From Microdochium bolleyi (taxonomy: Eukaryota; Ascomycota; Sordariomycetes; Xylariales; Microdochiaceae): DNA of 64,000 nucleotides. Every line of letters begins with the position of its first letter. Positions within the stretch are counted from its first letter, which is position 1. The stretch covers positions 496,001 to 560,000 of the forward strand of contig KQ964264.1 in assembly GCA_001566295.1 (NCBI GenBank), given 5' to 3'. A program made the position numbers and the translations under genes. A model generated the notes under the pieces. The model was not told where the DNA came from. It made no database searches and was given only the letters and a program-made list of their open reading frames with translations. This document shows positions 44,409-54,552 of this stretch, piece by piece.

Positions 44409-46425
44409 ATGGACGATGATCCCTCGGCGACTGCGGCGGTGGACCGCCCCTGGTCGGAGATAGTTGCCTCAAAACGAGCAATCCGCGAGGATCTACTGCG
44501 AGAACATTCCTCCACCGTCAGTGACAGCGCGAGCTCAGATGCAACTGGGGCAGACATTGTGGACGTCGAGGCTCTTCGACAGATGCTGAGATCCGGCAGG
44601 TTTCCGCCAAGGAGCTTATCCGTGCTTACATTGGGCGGTAAGTCAGATCAGAACGCCCATTTACCAAGCCCATCTAGTTCCTATGGAGACAGCCGTGCTG
44701 ATGCATCCAATAGCGCGTGCGAGGCCCAAAGAAGGGTGCGTAAAGTGAACCAAACCGGAAGTTGAAGAAAGGATAGAGGACAATCCTGACAACCAGATTG
44801 CTAGACCAATTGCCTGACGGAGATCTGCTTCAATGACGCGCTAGAGCAAGCACGGCAACTCGACCAATTCCAACAAACACACGGACGGCCAATGGGACCC
44901 TTGCATGGCGTTCCTATATCTGTTAAAGATCAGTTCAATGTCAAGGGTTTTGACTCTACCTTGGGCTATGTCGGCAATGCGTTCCAGCCAGCTGAGGCGG
45001 ATGCGCCCTTGGTGCAGACCTTGAAACGCTTGGGAGCAGTCATAATTGCCAAGACAAACCTGCCACAAAGTATCATGGTGAGATATTCGGTCGAGTAATC
45101 CAGTGATAGTGCCATATTCTGCCGGCCCCAAGGCCCCCGTTGACTGATACACGCAAATAGTGATGTGAGACGGATAACCCGCTCTGGGGGTTGACGACAC
45201 ATCCTTCGGACCCAAAGCTTACTCCAGGCGGCTCTTCTGGCGGCGAAGCAGCTCCGCTGTCTCTGGCTGGCTCGTTGGTCGGCTTCGGCACCGACATAGG
45301 AGGCTCTATTCGAATTCCTAGCCATACAATGGGATTTGGGGTCTTAAACCTAGCGTGAGCTCATGGGCAGCCTGGCCAGTAGTGGCATGTGGTATACAAC
45401 TCCGCTAACGTGGTTCTTGATTCTCCAAAAAGAGCGGTAGGCTGTCTTACAGAGGTGTTTCTGTGACCTTGGATGGCCAGCAGCACGTTCCGTCTTCAGT
45501 GGGTCCCATGGCACGATCCCTGAGTGCACTGGCAGAGGTGATGAAGCTGGCGATCGAGGCAGAGCCCTGGACCACGGATCCCTTGATCCCACCTCTGCCT
45601 TGGCGAGAGAAAGTATTCCAGGAGTTCTGCACGAGGAAACTCGTGATAGGCACGATGTTGGATGACGGCATGGTCAGGCCACATCCCCCAATTGAGCGAG
45701 TGTTCTCTGACCTCGCCGCGAAGCTGAGGGCAGCCGGCCATGGGCTCGTGGAATGGAGTTCGAGTGCCAATGCCGACTGCATCCAGATCATGGTAGGTCA
45801 CTCACATCACCATGTCCATGCGTTGCGATTGATGTATGCAGAAGCGCGACACATTACTGACGCGGCCTGGGCGTAGGACGACTACTATGCTGCAGATGGA
45901 GGCGAGGATATCCGACGCGGTGTCGCTGCTGGAGGGGAACCATTCATTCCCCATATCCAGGCTTTTGTTGAACGCGGCCAGCCCATTTCGGTCTACGAGT
46001 ACTGGCAGCTCAACAAGCGCAAGGTTGCAAGCCAGCAAGCATACCATGACATGTGGGACACGGTGCGCTCGCCATCGGGCCGGCCCGTGGACGTGCTCCT
46101 CGTCCCGACCATGCCGCATACCGCAGTCCCTCACGGCTCTTGCAGGTGGACAGGCTACACCAAACTCTTCAACTTTCCCGACTACACCGCACTGACATTT
46201 CCCGCTGGCAAGGCGGACGGCCTTGATGTTCCGAGAGACGAGTTGGACAGCCGTCCGCCTGCACGGCATCAGCACGATCCACGCAATCCGATCGATGCCG
46301 CAAACTGGGACTTGTATGATCCTCGCGCCATGTGTAGTCTTCCCATCGGTTTGCAAATTGTCGGGCGCCGTTTCGAGGAGGAGAAAGTACTGGGTGTCGC
46401 TTCACAGGTCCAGAAGGTACTGTAA
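44409..46425 (+). pseudogene. Amidase-signature hydrolase, disrupted
   Basis: Coding blocks run from ATG 44409 to TAA 46425: N-terminal helices (44409..44637), a short ACEAQRR block near 44703-44725 whose junction phase does not close, 44805..45077 with the catalytic Lys in HGVPISVKDQFNV, 45161..45354 with the Ser motifs PGGSSGGEAAPLS and GTDIGGSIRIPS, 45433..45792 and 45877..46425. The fourth block opens with TGA at 45161, where the family has Trp (SIM-W-CET), and lacks one base near 45331-45341, which shifts GFWGLKPS out of frame. Active-site residues are otherwise present. Fungal amidases of this type hydrolyse small amides to acid and ammonia. With two clear lesions and one doubtful junction the gene should be dead. 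Confidence 0.8.
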
Positions 46426-46835
46426 CAGAGAAAGAATGACATGAAAGTTGAGCATATGCTGCCAATTGACCCTTCTGTGACAAGAGATCGCTACCTTGAT
46501 GTTCCCTGCTCTGTGAAATGCCGATTATGATCAGGCTTGAATGCGACGGGCATGACCTGCATTGCTGGAATCCTTGATTATACAGCGCGCTCTTCCACAT
46601 TCTGTGAAACCCGTGACAGCAATGATTGTTCATGAAGACATCCTCGCTGTTTTAGAATGGAAAGTCACTGTGACCACGGTCACTTATTACAAAACCGGCC
46701 ACACGAATACAACAAACATTTGATAGTGATCAAAAGATTTTTGGAGAGCGAGAAGAGGGGTTGGCGTAAGTTTTTTTTTTTTTTTTTTTTTTCCTAATTA
46801 TCGAAGAGCTGATAAAATCAATATTGGAAGTACGT
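46426..46835. other. Intergenic region between convergent genes, with a 22-T homopolymer
   Basis: About 410 bases; contains an uninterrupted run of 22 T at 46771-46792, beyond the 3' end of the ligase gene. No gene is supported. Confidence 0.3.
46771..46792. repeat. Poly-T homopolymer (22 T)
   Basis: Uninterrupted mononucleotide run on the plus strand (poly-A on the minus strand), lying about 45 bp downstream of the stop codon of the minus-strand ligase gene. Confidence 0.95.
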
Positions 46836-48861
46836 TTATTTGCCACGAGCAGCTGCGGACTGGCGTGCGTTTCCCAAATCCACACTTCTCCTCCTGATGT
46901 TCTCGGGGCTACCAAAGATGCTGGCGATCAGCTCCTTCTTGTTGACTTTGCCCATGGCGTTCCGCGGCAATAAGTCTACCACCTCCATGTCCTGAGGGAT
47001 CTTGTAGGCTACGATGCGGCTTTTCAGCGCGGTTCTCAGGTCTTGTAGTGTCAGCTGCTCCCCCCGGCTAGCACTGTTTTCGCCGCCGTTCTGCTGCGCC
47101 GTCACAATGACGGCAACTACCTTCTGGCCCCAGGCCTGCGACGGCAGGCCGACTACGGCACACTCGTCGACCTGGGGCAGCGCGAGGAGCTCGCGCTCGA
47201 TCTCAAGCGCCGAGACTTTCTCTCCTCCTGTCTTGATGATGTCGGCGCTCCGGCGGCCCTGGATGAAGTATGCAGGGCCCTTGGCCCAGGACCCGGACCG
47301 GCCCAGCCCGGCGCCCTCCACGCTCCGCCGCACGGCGATGTCGCCCGTCTTGAACCAGCCGTCGGCAGTGAATTCCTTTGCCGTCGCCTCGGGGTTGCGC
47401 CAGTAGCCCTCAAAGACGGTGGGCCCGCGCAACTGGATCTCGCCGGTGCGCTCTCTGTCGCCCGCGCTGGCGCCGTTCTCGGGCCCATGAGCGACAGTTG
47501 GGATGATGGTCTCGGCGCCGGTCTCTTCGTCCGTCTCAACGAGGCGCGCCTCAACGCCCGGCAAGGGCCAGCCCACAGAGCCGTCGACGCGGTCCGAATC
47601 CTCGAGGCCGCAGGATAGGGCCATACCGACCTCTGTCATGCCGTACCGCTCGAGCAGAAGGTTGCCCCCAGAGAGCTGGGTCCAGCCGTCGCGGATCGGC
47701 TTGGGCAGAGCCGCGGACCCCGAGATGTTGAGCCGCAGGTGGTGGGGTGCGACGGCGTCTCTGCCGGCGCGCTGCATCTCAGGAGACAGAGCGTCGTAGG
47801 CGCGCAGCAGCCTGGCCCAGATTGTAGGCACCGCTGTCAAGAATGTGATCGGGGCTGGGCGTGTATCGGCAGCTGACAGTGCCGGCGGTGACGTCTCTAG
47901 AGAGCGGAACGGAGCTGCCAGACACGCCCATACGGCGTCAACGCTAAAGGGGTACATTAACTCGATGCTGCTGCCGGCCAGGAGGGGCGTCAGGAGGGCG
48001 TTGACAGTCCCGTGGATATGGTGCAGCGGGAGGACATGCAGCAGCCGGTCACCAGGGCCGTACTGCCATGCCTGGTGCAGGCTGCTGGCCTGGGCCGTGA
48101 GGTTGTCCAGAGACAGTACTACGCCCTTTGGGCGCGCAGTCGTGCCCGAGGTGAAGAGCATCATGCCTCCTCCGTCCCTGCCAGCAGCGCTAGCCTGTTC
48201 TGGATCCAGGCCTGCGGACGAGAAGTCACAGAGCTCGATTTGCCGGGGCTCGGTCGCGTCAGAGTTGAGACCCATCGGATCGAGCTGATATGACAGCGGA
48301 GTCTTATCTAGCCCATCTCCGAGCACCTCGCTGGCCTTGGAGGCATGGCGGCCTGAGCTGACGAGGACCAGCGACTCGCTGAGGTTGATGATGTACCTCA
48401 GCTCGGGCACGGGAAAAGACCGTGCCAACGGGACGGCGATGGCATTGGAGGCGAGGATTGTAAGAAAGGTCACTGTGGGTAGGATTGTGTTACTGTCAGC
48501 AACTGCCCGGAATGGTGCGATGCAAGGAGGGACTGAATTGCGGATAGCGAATCATACCCACATAGTCGATGCCGTTTTCCACCATGAAAGCAATCCGCTC
48601 GCCAGACAGGGCGTGGCCAGCTCTGCCCGCCTTGAGCAGGAGCAGCTCCCTGGCCCGTGCCACCGCTTGGATCAGCGTGCCGTACGAGTAGCTTGTGCCT
48701 GATGGGTTGTCGATCACGGCCACTGAGGATGGGTCATGTTCGGTGAGGGCCTCGAGGAAGGCCGAGCGTTGAATGGTGACTGCCATGTTGCGGCTACGCG
48801 TACGCTTCATTGGTGACATGCTGGCCCAGTCACGCACACCAGTGCCTCCTGAGCCTGCCAT
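46836..48861 (-). CDS. Acyl-CoA synthetase, malonyl-CoA synthetase-like (ACSF3 type)
   Basis: Two exons, complement(46836..48472, 48558..48861), give 646 aa from the ATG at 48861; an internal ATG at 48786 would remove 25 basic residues that could be a mitochondrial presequence. The adenylate-forming core has P-loop MLFTSGTTARPKGVVLS, the A4/A5 region with LERYGMTEVGMALSC, WFKTGDIAV, and the hinge segment YFIQGRRSADIIKTGGEKVSALEIE. LPRNAMGKVNKKEL carries the C-terminal catalytic lysine. The LHVLPLHHIHGTVNALL and RYGMTE-x-GM blocks and the GRRSADIIKTGGEKVSALEIE hinge are those of malonyl-CoA/methylmalonyl-CoA synthetases. It would make malonyl-CoA from malonate and ATP, which would feed an N-malonyltransferase such as the NAT at 55602-56690. 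Other acyl-CoA substrates are possible. Confidence 0.85.
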
Positions 48862-49324
48862 TGTCTTTTTCAATAGGCATGCGTTCAGCTCTGGCCTCGA
48901 ATAGACCGTTGTGGAAGACAGCCCATGCCGTACACACGCAGGCGTCTGCTGGTGCGGAGAACAAGGACCCTCCGTGCAAGGGCGGGACGCCGGGGAACAA
49001 AGGGGAACAGGCCGAAGCCCCAAATCTAAATGGCTTGCACCAGCTCCTGGAAACGGCCGAAGATAGCGCGGCGGGTCTAGTTCTGTCTCCGGGCCCCGGC
49101 GCCAGAAGCACTAGGGTCAACACAGCGGCCGTCTTGTACAGCGTAATCGTCTCTAATTTTCGAACCGAATCTCGACACAGTATGCGAGGCAAAGTGCACT
49201 GCTCCTTAGACTCCTATCTGCGCCGCTCCCCTCATAACAGCCGCGAACGAGATTTGGCTCTTTCTCGGCTACCTCACAGTAATAGCCCCAAGAACGGGCA
49301 TTTGTGGTTGAACTCGCATCTGCC
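48862..49324. promoter_or_regulatory. Divergent promoter of ligase and carboxylesterase genes
   Basis: 463 bases between outward start codons; no operator was recognised. Confidence 0.35.
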
Positions 49325-51028
49325 ATGATTCAGCAACAACACGAACCAGTCAGCTTCAATGCTGGCCGGTTGGGTCACATCCAGGGGCTTGACATCAAGC
49401 CTGGCAGCGAGTCGGCCGTCCGCTTCTTTGGTGGCCTGCCTTATGCTCAGCCACCTACTGGGGAGTGGCGCTTTCGTGGCCCTCGCAGACTCCCTCAAGA
49501 CCACCAGTACGGCACTCTGGCAAAGCCTGGACAGCACACCCGCGGCACCTGGTGGTGTCCCCAGCCTCCCAGCAGCAATACGCCTGACGCCTCGATAGTG
49601 AGTGAGGACTGCCTGCAGCTCAACATCTGGGTGCCAGCTGGCCGACCGCCCCCAGAAGGCGGCTGGCCAGTCTGCTTTTACATCCACGGGGGGTTCCTGC
49701 AGGTTGGCACAGCCAACCTTGGGCCTGGTGCCCTGGCACCGCTACTGGGCGATAAAGAGTCCGTATTCCGAGCGATCATGGTCCTGCCGGCGTACCGTCT
49801 AAACGTCTTTGGGTTTCTCGCGAGTCGCGAGCTTGCAGACGAAGCCCGCGCCGCCGACGGGGGTGCACCAGCCGCAGAGGGAGCACCGGAGACCGTGGGA
49901 GGCAACATGGGTCTCTGGGACCAGCGCGCCGCCCTCGAGTGGACACACGACAACATTACGTGCTTCGGCGGCGATCCCGACAACATCACCGTGGCTGGCT
50001 ACTCTGCGGGCGCGTACTCAGCCTTGCAACAACTAGGCCACGAGCTGTTTCGAGTGCCTGCTCACAGAGCCATCATCCGGCGCGTTGCCGCCTTCTCCAA
50101 CAGCCCCGGTCTGCAGCCCAAGACGTTCCGCGACCAGCAGGAGCAGTTCGACGAGCTCTTGACGCGGCTCGGCATCTCCCTAGAGCTCTCCGCCGAGACC
50201 AAGCTTGCTAAGCTGCGCAGCTTGCCGCACCAGGATTTGGTCGAGGCTCAGGCCGGGATGCGACTCTCCGAGTTCCGCGTCGTGGCCGACGACCGCTTCT
50301 ACCCAGCAGACCTGGTCGCGCGCATCAACGACGGCCGGTTTGCGCGGCAGATGAAGACGCGCGGCGTCACGCTTCTCAGCGGCGAGTGCGCGCTGGAACA
50401 TACCATGTACCGCCGGTGGCGGACGCCGGGCGAGTCGCGCGCCGCCGTCGAGCAGCGTCTGCGCGCCGAGTATGGGCAGGATGCCGCGGCAGCCCTGATG
50501 CGATACTACCACTGCGCAGGTGACGGCGATGATGACACGCAGTTACCTCGCGGGCATGCCAGCTGGGGCCACTTCTTCGGGCACTTGTATGCCGGGATCC
50601 AGGTGCATCAGTTGCAACGTGGGTTCGTCCACAAGCTATTCGAGGGCGGCCTCGAGCCAGGACGGGATGTGCTGCGGTACCGGTTCGAGCGACGTCTCGC
50701 CTGCACCACCGAGAAGATCCCGGCCGAGCTGGGCGTGACGCACCTTACCGACATCCCCGTCTGGCTCTGGGGTGCTGACTACCGGGAGGGGCTGACGGAC
50801 CAGGAGAAGCGCTGGCTCGCGTCCTGGAACCAGGCGTTTGCCGCGTTCGTGCGCGGCGAGGCGGTCGCGGGCTGGGGTCCGGTCAGGGCTGACGAGATGA
50901 GGCGATGGCGGAGCGACGGCGCGACCGATGTCTGGCAAGACGAGCTCTGGGACGACGGAGTCCAGTTCTGGCACGCCCTCAACGGGTCTGTGGGCACTGT
51001 TCGGAGCAGTGGGAGCCCGTCTTCATGA
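49325..51028 (+). CDS. Type B carboxylesterase
   Basis: Single exon of 567 aa from ATG 49325; an upstream GTG is in frame but unlikely. No signal peptide is present (MIQQQHEPVSFNAG), so the enzyme is probably intracellular, unlike many fungal lipases of this family. The alpha/beta-hydrolase marks are RFFGGLPYAQPPTGEWRFRGP, SEDCLQLNIWVP, PVCFYIHGGFL (oxyanion hole) and VAGYSAGAYSAL with nucleophile Ser227 in a GYSAG elbow, in place of the more common GESAG. NMGLWDQRAALEWTHDNI matches the conserved NxGLxDQ block. The terminal acid/base residues are less clear. It would cleave small esters or amides. It is divergent from the ligase gene and next to the lactamase-fold gene, which suggests xenobiotic use. 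Confidence 0.9.
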   Translation: MIQQQHEPVSFNAGRLGHIQGLDIKPGSESAVRFFGGLPYAQPPTGEWRFRGPRRLPQDHQYGTLAKPGQHTRGTWWCPQPPSSNTPDASIVSEDCLQLNIWVPAGRPPPEGGWPVCFYIHGGFLQVGTANLGPGALAPLLGDKESVFRAIMVLPAYRLNVFGFLASRELADEARAADGGAPAAEGAPETVGGNMGLWDQRAALEWTHDNITCFGGDPDNITVAGYSAGAYSALQQLGHELFRVPAHRAIIRRVAAFSNSPGLQPKTFRDQQEQFDELLTRLGISLELSAETKLAKLRSLPHQDLVEAQAGMRLSEFRVVADDRFYPADLVARINDGRFARQMKTRGVTLLSGECALEHTMYRRWRTPGESRAAVEQRLRAEYGQDAAAALMRYYHCAGDGDDDTQLPRGHASWGHFFGHLYAGIQVHQLQRGFVHKLFEGGLEPGRDVLRYRFERRLACTTEKIPAELGVTHLTDIPVWLWGADYREGLTDQEKRWLASWNQAFAAFVRGEAVAGWGPVRADEMRRWRSDGATDVWQDELWDDGVQFWHALNGSVGTVRSSGSPSS

Positions 51029-51241
51029 CAAAGCCGGACACGATAGGCGGGACAGGCACTGTACGCGTTATTTTTTTTCTGCACACCTTTGGAACGTACT
51101 CCCTAGAGGCATTAAATTTCTTTACCAAAGCGCAACTAGTAAGATATATAGCCGGTATGATATGGCGCGGTATCTGTTAAGGTAGATTGGTGTGGCGACA
51201 CAGGATGCCCCATATTATGAATTCCACGGTCCACCAGTTGA

Positions 51242-52416
51242 TCAACCACCCTTCGGCGGACGTGATTCGTGTACTACCTGCTCGTAGGACACGGCCGGGA
51301 TCATCTCAACCTTGTGCGGCAACGGCGACGCCAGGGCCTCCTCGATGGCGGGCGTGAAGGAGACAAGGAACTTCCACCAGGTCTGCTCCTTCCAGCGCTT
51401 GGCCATCCAGGCGTTGGCGGGCCTCGGGTACAGGTCGATGACGCCGCCGAGAGTCATGTCGTGCGCCATTACAGGGAATATGTTGTCGTACGCGTCGACT
51501 TTTGCGAGCTTGGTGATGCTGTCCTTGGCCACCGCGGCGTCGTCGTGCCAACCTTCGCCCGTGACCGGGTCGAAGAAGGGCTGCTCTGGGTTCTTGCGCG
51601 GGTGGATGGCAAGGAACGGCCGGCCGGGGCACGTCGCGAGCCTCGACGCGCCACTGCGACTCGGCGCAATGGTCTCGGGCAGCGGGCGCCACGGCGAAGG
51701 GCGGCCTATCCGCAGTGGTCCGGGCCAGCGCCGATATGTGACCCGCATCGTGGCCGGCCGAGTTGAGCAGGTAGAAGCTGCCGTCGCCGTAACAGTCGTC
51801 AGCCTGGAACTTGCCGGTGCGCAGCATCCTGTGAGGGTGTCCAGTGCTGCCGCAGGGGCCGCCACCGCCGCCAAAGTCGATCTCGTGCAGAGCACGATCC
51901 TGCCAGGCGCGCTCATCGACGTGCGAGTCCTTGTTGGTTGGGTCACCTGGCATAACATTGGACTTGAAGCCCGGGCCGACAATGAGGTCTATCATGGTTG
52001 GGAAGGTGATACGGTCGCCCGAGTGATCAAAGTGCCAGTGTGACCAGATGATGGCACCCACCTGGGCGATGTCCTCGCCGTGGCCGCGCAGGATGGTGGC
52101 GACGTCGGTGTCAAAGCTGATGCTGAAGCCGTTTTCTTTGATTGGGCCGACAAAGCCGGGCTGGCTGTTCTCCTCCCAGTCCTTGCACAGACCGAGGTCG
52201 AGGAGGACGGTGCTACTTTGAGCCCGGGTCACCGTGTCGGATGAGAAAACTGTACGACTCACACCTCATCGTGTCCCACCCAGGGGCAAGGGGCTCGACG
52301 AAGCTGGACGCAGGGAAGCCGTTCTGGAAGCTTGTTGTGTCGATAATGTAGACCTGGACGGTGCTTTACGACTCGGGGATGCCGAGGGCCAGCAGGGAGG
52401 GGCCTGAGGAGTTCAT
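51242..52416 (-). pseudogene. Metallo-beta-lactamase-fold hydrolase (lactonase/lactamase-like), disrupted
   Basis: From ATG 52416 the frame reads SGPSLLALGIPES, then TAA at 52366-52368, and continues in the same frame with TVQVYIIDTTSFQNGFP and APGWDTMRCESYSFLI. Near 52210-52225 it shifts frame before VLLDLGLCKDWEE. The metal motif SHWHFDHSGD and the downstream GHDAGH histidine are present. Around 51680-51705 coding sense jumps frame again, and the segment of about 20 residues that holds the bridging Asp (GGDxxHH) in relatives is missing; the C-terminal part (PGRPFLAIHPRKNPEQPFFDP) follows in the new frame to the stop at 51242. Related fungal proteins open lactone or lactam rings, including benzoxazolinone lactamase. 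Three lesions make function very unlikely. Confidence 0.8.
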
Positions 52417-52845
52417 GATCGTAAATGCCTGCATCAAGGCGTGGTGCAGTGATGGATCTCGGAGTCACAGCAACCAAGTGTTGTACTCGCCCGCGACACC
52501 TTCGCCCTCCGGGGTCCGGGGAGCCTCTCGGGCAGCCCGCGGTGAACAGAGGCCGTGAGCCCCCCCTGCAGTGTGGAGATCCAGGGATGCAGACGCGGAG
52601 TGATGCCCAGCGTCTTGGAGCGGGTCATTGTGGGGCCGAGACCCCGGTCCCCATCGGGCCTGCCGCCAGCCAATCGGACGCCACATGGCCTCCGTTTTGG
52701 GAAGCGAGCAGGGCCCTTGCATCTACCCACAGCCGACGTGCCACACTTGGTAGACTGAACCAGAGCGATCACGGCACATATGGCTGCCGCAGCGGTGGGT
52801 TTCGCCATCAGTGAAGGACGAGAGGAGGGACGCGTGAAGCTCATT
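52417..52845. other. Intergenic region
   Basis: About 430 bases between two genes in the same direction; it would have held the lactamase promoter. Nothing else was recognised. Confidence 0.25.
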
Positions 52846-54552
52846 CTAATCAATTTCTAGCTTGAGATTTCCATGGCCACGGTCTACGCAGGCCTGCAGC
52901 GCAGACCCTTTATCCTTTGACAGGAGCGCGGTGCTCTTGTAACTGACGTCGCCCTCGCAGACCTTGACCTTGCAGGCCCCGCAGCCGCCAATCTTGCACG
53001 AGAAGTCAATGTCGAACCCGGCGCCTAGCAGGACATCGAGGAGTGTCTTGTTTGCCGGCACTGCGAGGTCTTCGTTCCGGCCCGTCTCGGGCTCGTTGAC
53101 CTGCACCTTGAAGGCCGCGCCGAGCTCTCCGCCGCCGCTGCCGCCCCCGCCGAAGTCTTCAAAATGGACCATGTGCTCGGGATACCCACGCTCGGTCGTA
53201 ATGCGAGCGCACGTGTCCATCATGCGCGACGGCCCACAGCAGAAGACGCGGGGGAGAGCCCCGCCGCCATCGGAGCAGGAATCTGGGATTACGCTAGCCA
53301 GGTCCAGGCGGTGACCCTCTGACGAGGCGTAGAGAGTCACCCTGCCTCTCGGCAGCTGCTCCAGGAAGGCCGCATCCCTGGTTTCGTGGACGGCGTAGTG
53401 GATGCGGTACGACAGACCCTTGGCCTCCCAATCGCGGACGCTCGGGAGGAAGGCGGTGATGCCGATGCCGCCAGCAATGACGATGCGCTCGAGCACCTGA
53501 CCAGCGCACCTGGCGTCGCTCTCAATCGCCGAGGGATTCGTGCCGGGCGCCATGTCGATCTCGTCGCCAATATTGAGCTCCTGGTGGAGGTAGGCGGAGC
53601 CGCCCCGGGACTGGCGGTCGAGGGCGACGCCCAGGGTGAAACGGTAGATGTCGCCGTCGACGATGGAATAGCAGCGCGAGAACAGCGCGCCAGGAGGCCC
53701 AAAGGTGATCTGGGCGTACGAGTAGGCTTCGAAGGCCGGGCTAGGCAGGCTAAGGGCTCCGTCCTTGAGGGCAAAGGTGAGTTCGCGGACGCGGGGGCTG
53801 GCGAGGCGGGCAGCAACAAGGGTGTACGTCTTTGGGGCGCGGCGGAGGCGGTCGGCGGCCATGTCGCGGAAGAGGGCCGTCATGGGCAGCTGGACACACG
53901 CGGCGAGCAGGTCGAGGCCGACGTCGCGGCCGCGGATGACGCGCTGGACGTTGAGGACGGACCACTGCGGAAAGGGGCGGCGGACGAGCGCGATGGCGTC
54001 GCCGGCGCAGACGGGCCCCGGCTGCAGCACACGCATGTTCCAGCCGCTGCGGGCGGTTCGGATGGTGCGGCCGAGCGCTCGCGGCCAGCAGAAGCGCGCG
54101 TTGAGCTTGTGGCACGGGTGCCGGGGCTCGCTGACCTCGAGCAGGACGGTCCCGCCGACGCGGAAGACGTCACCGATGCACACGTTGTCCTCGCTCATGC
54201 CTGTGCCGACGAGGTTCTCGCCGAACGCACCGGGCTCGTACAGCGCCGGTTCTGGGCAGCTCTCGACCTGCCACGCCGCATAATGGTCCGGGTCGTACTG
54301 GTGCACCGCTCGCTCCGTGCCACCGTGCATCCCGGCGTGGTGCTCGTCACCAAGTAGGCCAGTCGCCGTGCACTCGACCGGCCCCTGCAGCGCCTGCTTG
54401 AAGATGGCCGAGTCGATCTCGCCCGCCATGGCTTTTGCGCGCACCTTGCCTGTCCGCAGCTGCACAACACGTCCCGCGGGCGGCCGCGGCGCGTCTGCTA
54501 GAGCCGTGACCGTCTCCTTGGTCACATCCCGGGTGCATGCCACCACGACCAT
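52846..54552 (-). CDS. MOSC-ferredoxin reductase-[2Fe-2S] ferredoxin fusion protein
   Basis: Single exon of 568 aa. Residues about 30-190 form a MOSC domain (GEIDSAIFKQ, TGLLGDEHHAGMHGGTERAVHQYDPDHYAAW, GAFGENL, CHKLNARF), a fold that handles molybdenum cofactor sulfur or related thiols. Residues about 235-450 are an FAD/NAD reductase of the phthalate-dioxygenase-reductase type (LFSRCYSIVDGD, IVIAGGIGITAFLPSVRDW, RVFCCGPSRMMD). The C-terminus is a plant-type ferredoxin (CKIGGCGACKVKVCEGD, with a fourth Cys in LQACVD). The whole would pass electrons from NAD(P)H to an oxygenase or an N-hydroxylated substrate. Bacterial YiiM-type MOSC proteins act in reduction of N-hydroxylated bases, so a role in reducing N-hydroxy compounds is possible; that is inference. 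Confidence 0.88.
   Translation of the reverse strand: MVVVACTRDVTKETVTALADAPRPPAGRVVQLRTGKVRAKAMAGEIDSAIFKQALQGPVECTATGLLGDEHHAGMHGGTERAVHQYDPDHYAAWQVESCPEPALYEPGAFGENLVGTGMSEDNVCIGDVFRVGGTVLLEVSEPRHPCHKLNARFCWPRALGRTIRTARSGWNMRVLQPGPVCAGDAIALVRRPFPQWSVLNVQRVIRGRDVGLDLLAACVQLPMTALFRDMAADRLRRAPKTYTLVAARLASPRVRELTFALKDGALSLPSPAFEAYSYAQITFGPPGALFSRCYSIVDGDIYRFTLGVALDRQSRGGSAYLHQELNIGDEIDMAPGTNPSAIESDARCAGQVLERIVIAGGIGITAFLPSVRDWEAKGLSYRIHYAVHETRDAAFLEQLPRGRVTLYASSEGHRLDLASVIPDSCSDGGGALPRVFCCGPSRMMDTCARITTERGYPEHMVHFEDFGGGGSGGGELGAAFKVQVNEPETGRNEDLAVPANKTLLDVLLGAGFDIDFSCKIGGCGACKVKVCEGDVSYKSTALLSKDKGSALQACVDRGHGNLKLEID

Noticed and set aside
51306..52262. 318-aa lactamase-fold protein as an intact gene
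   Set aside because: Its first codons and its last ~100 residues are out of frame with the family; only the middle carries the fold.
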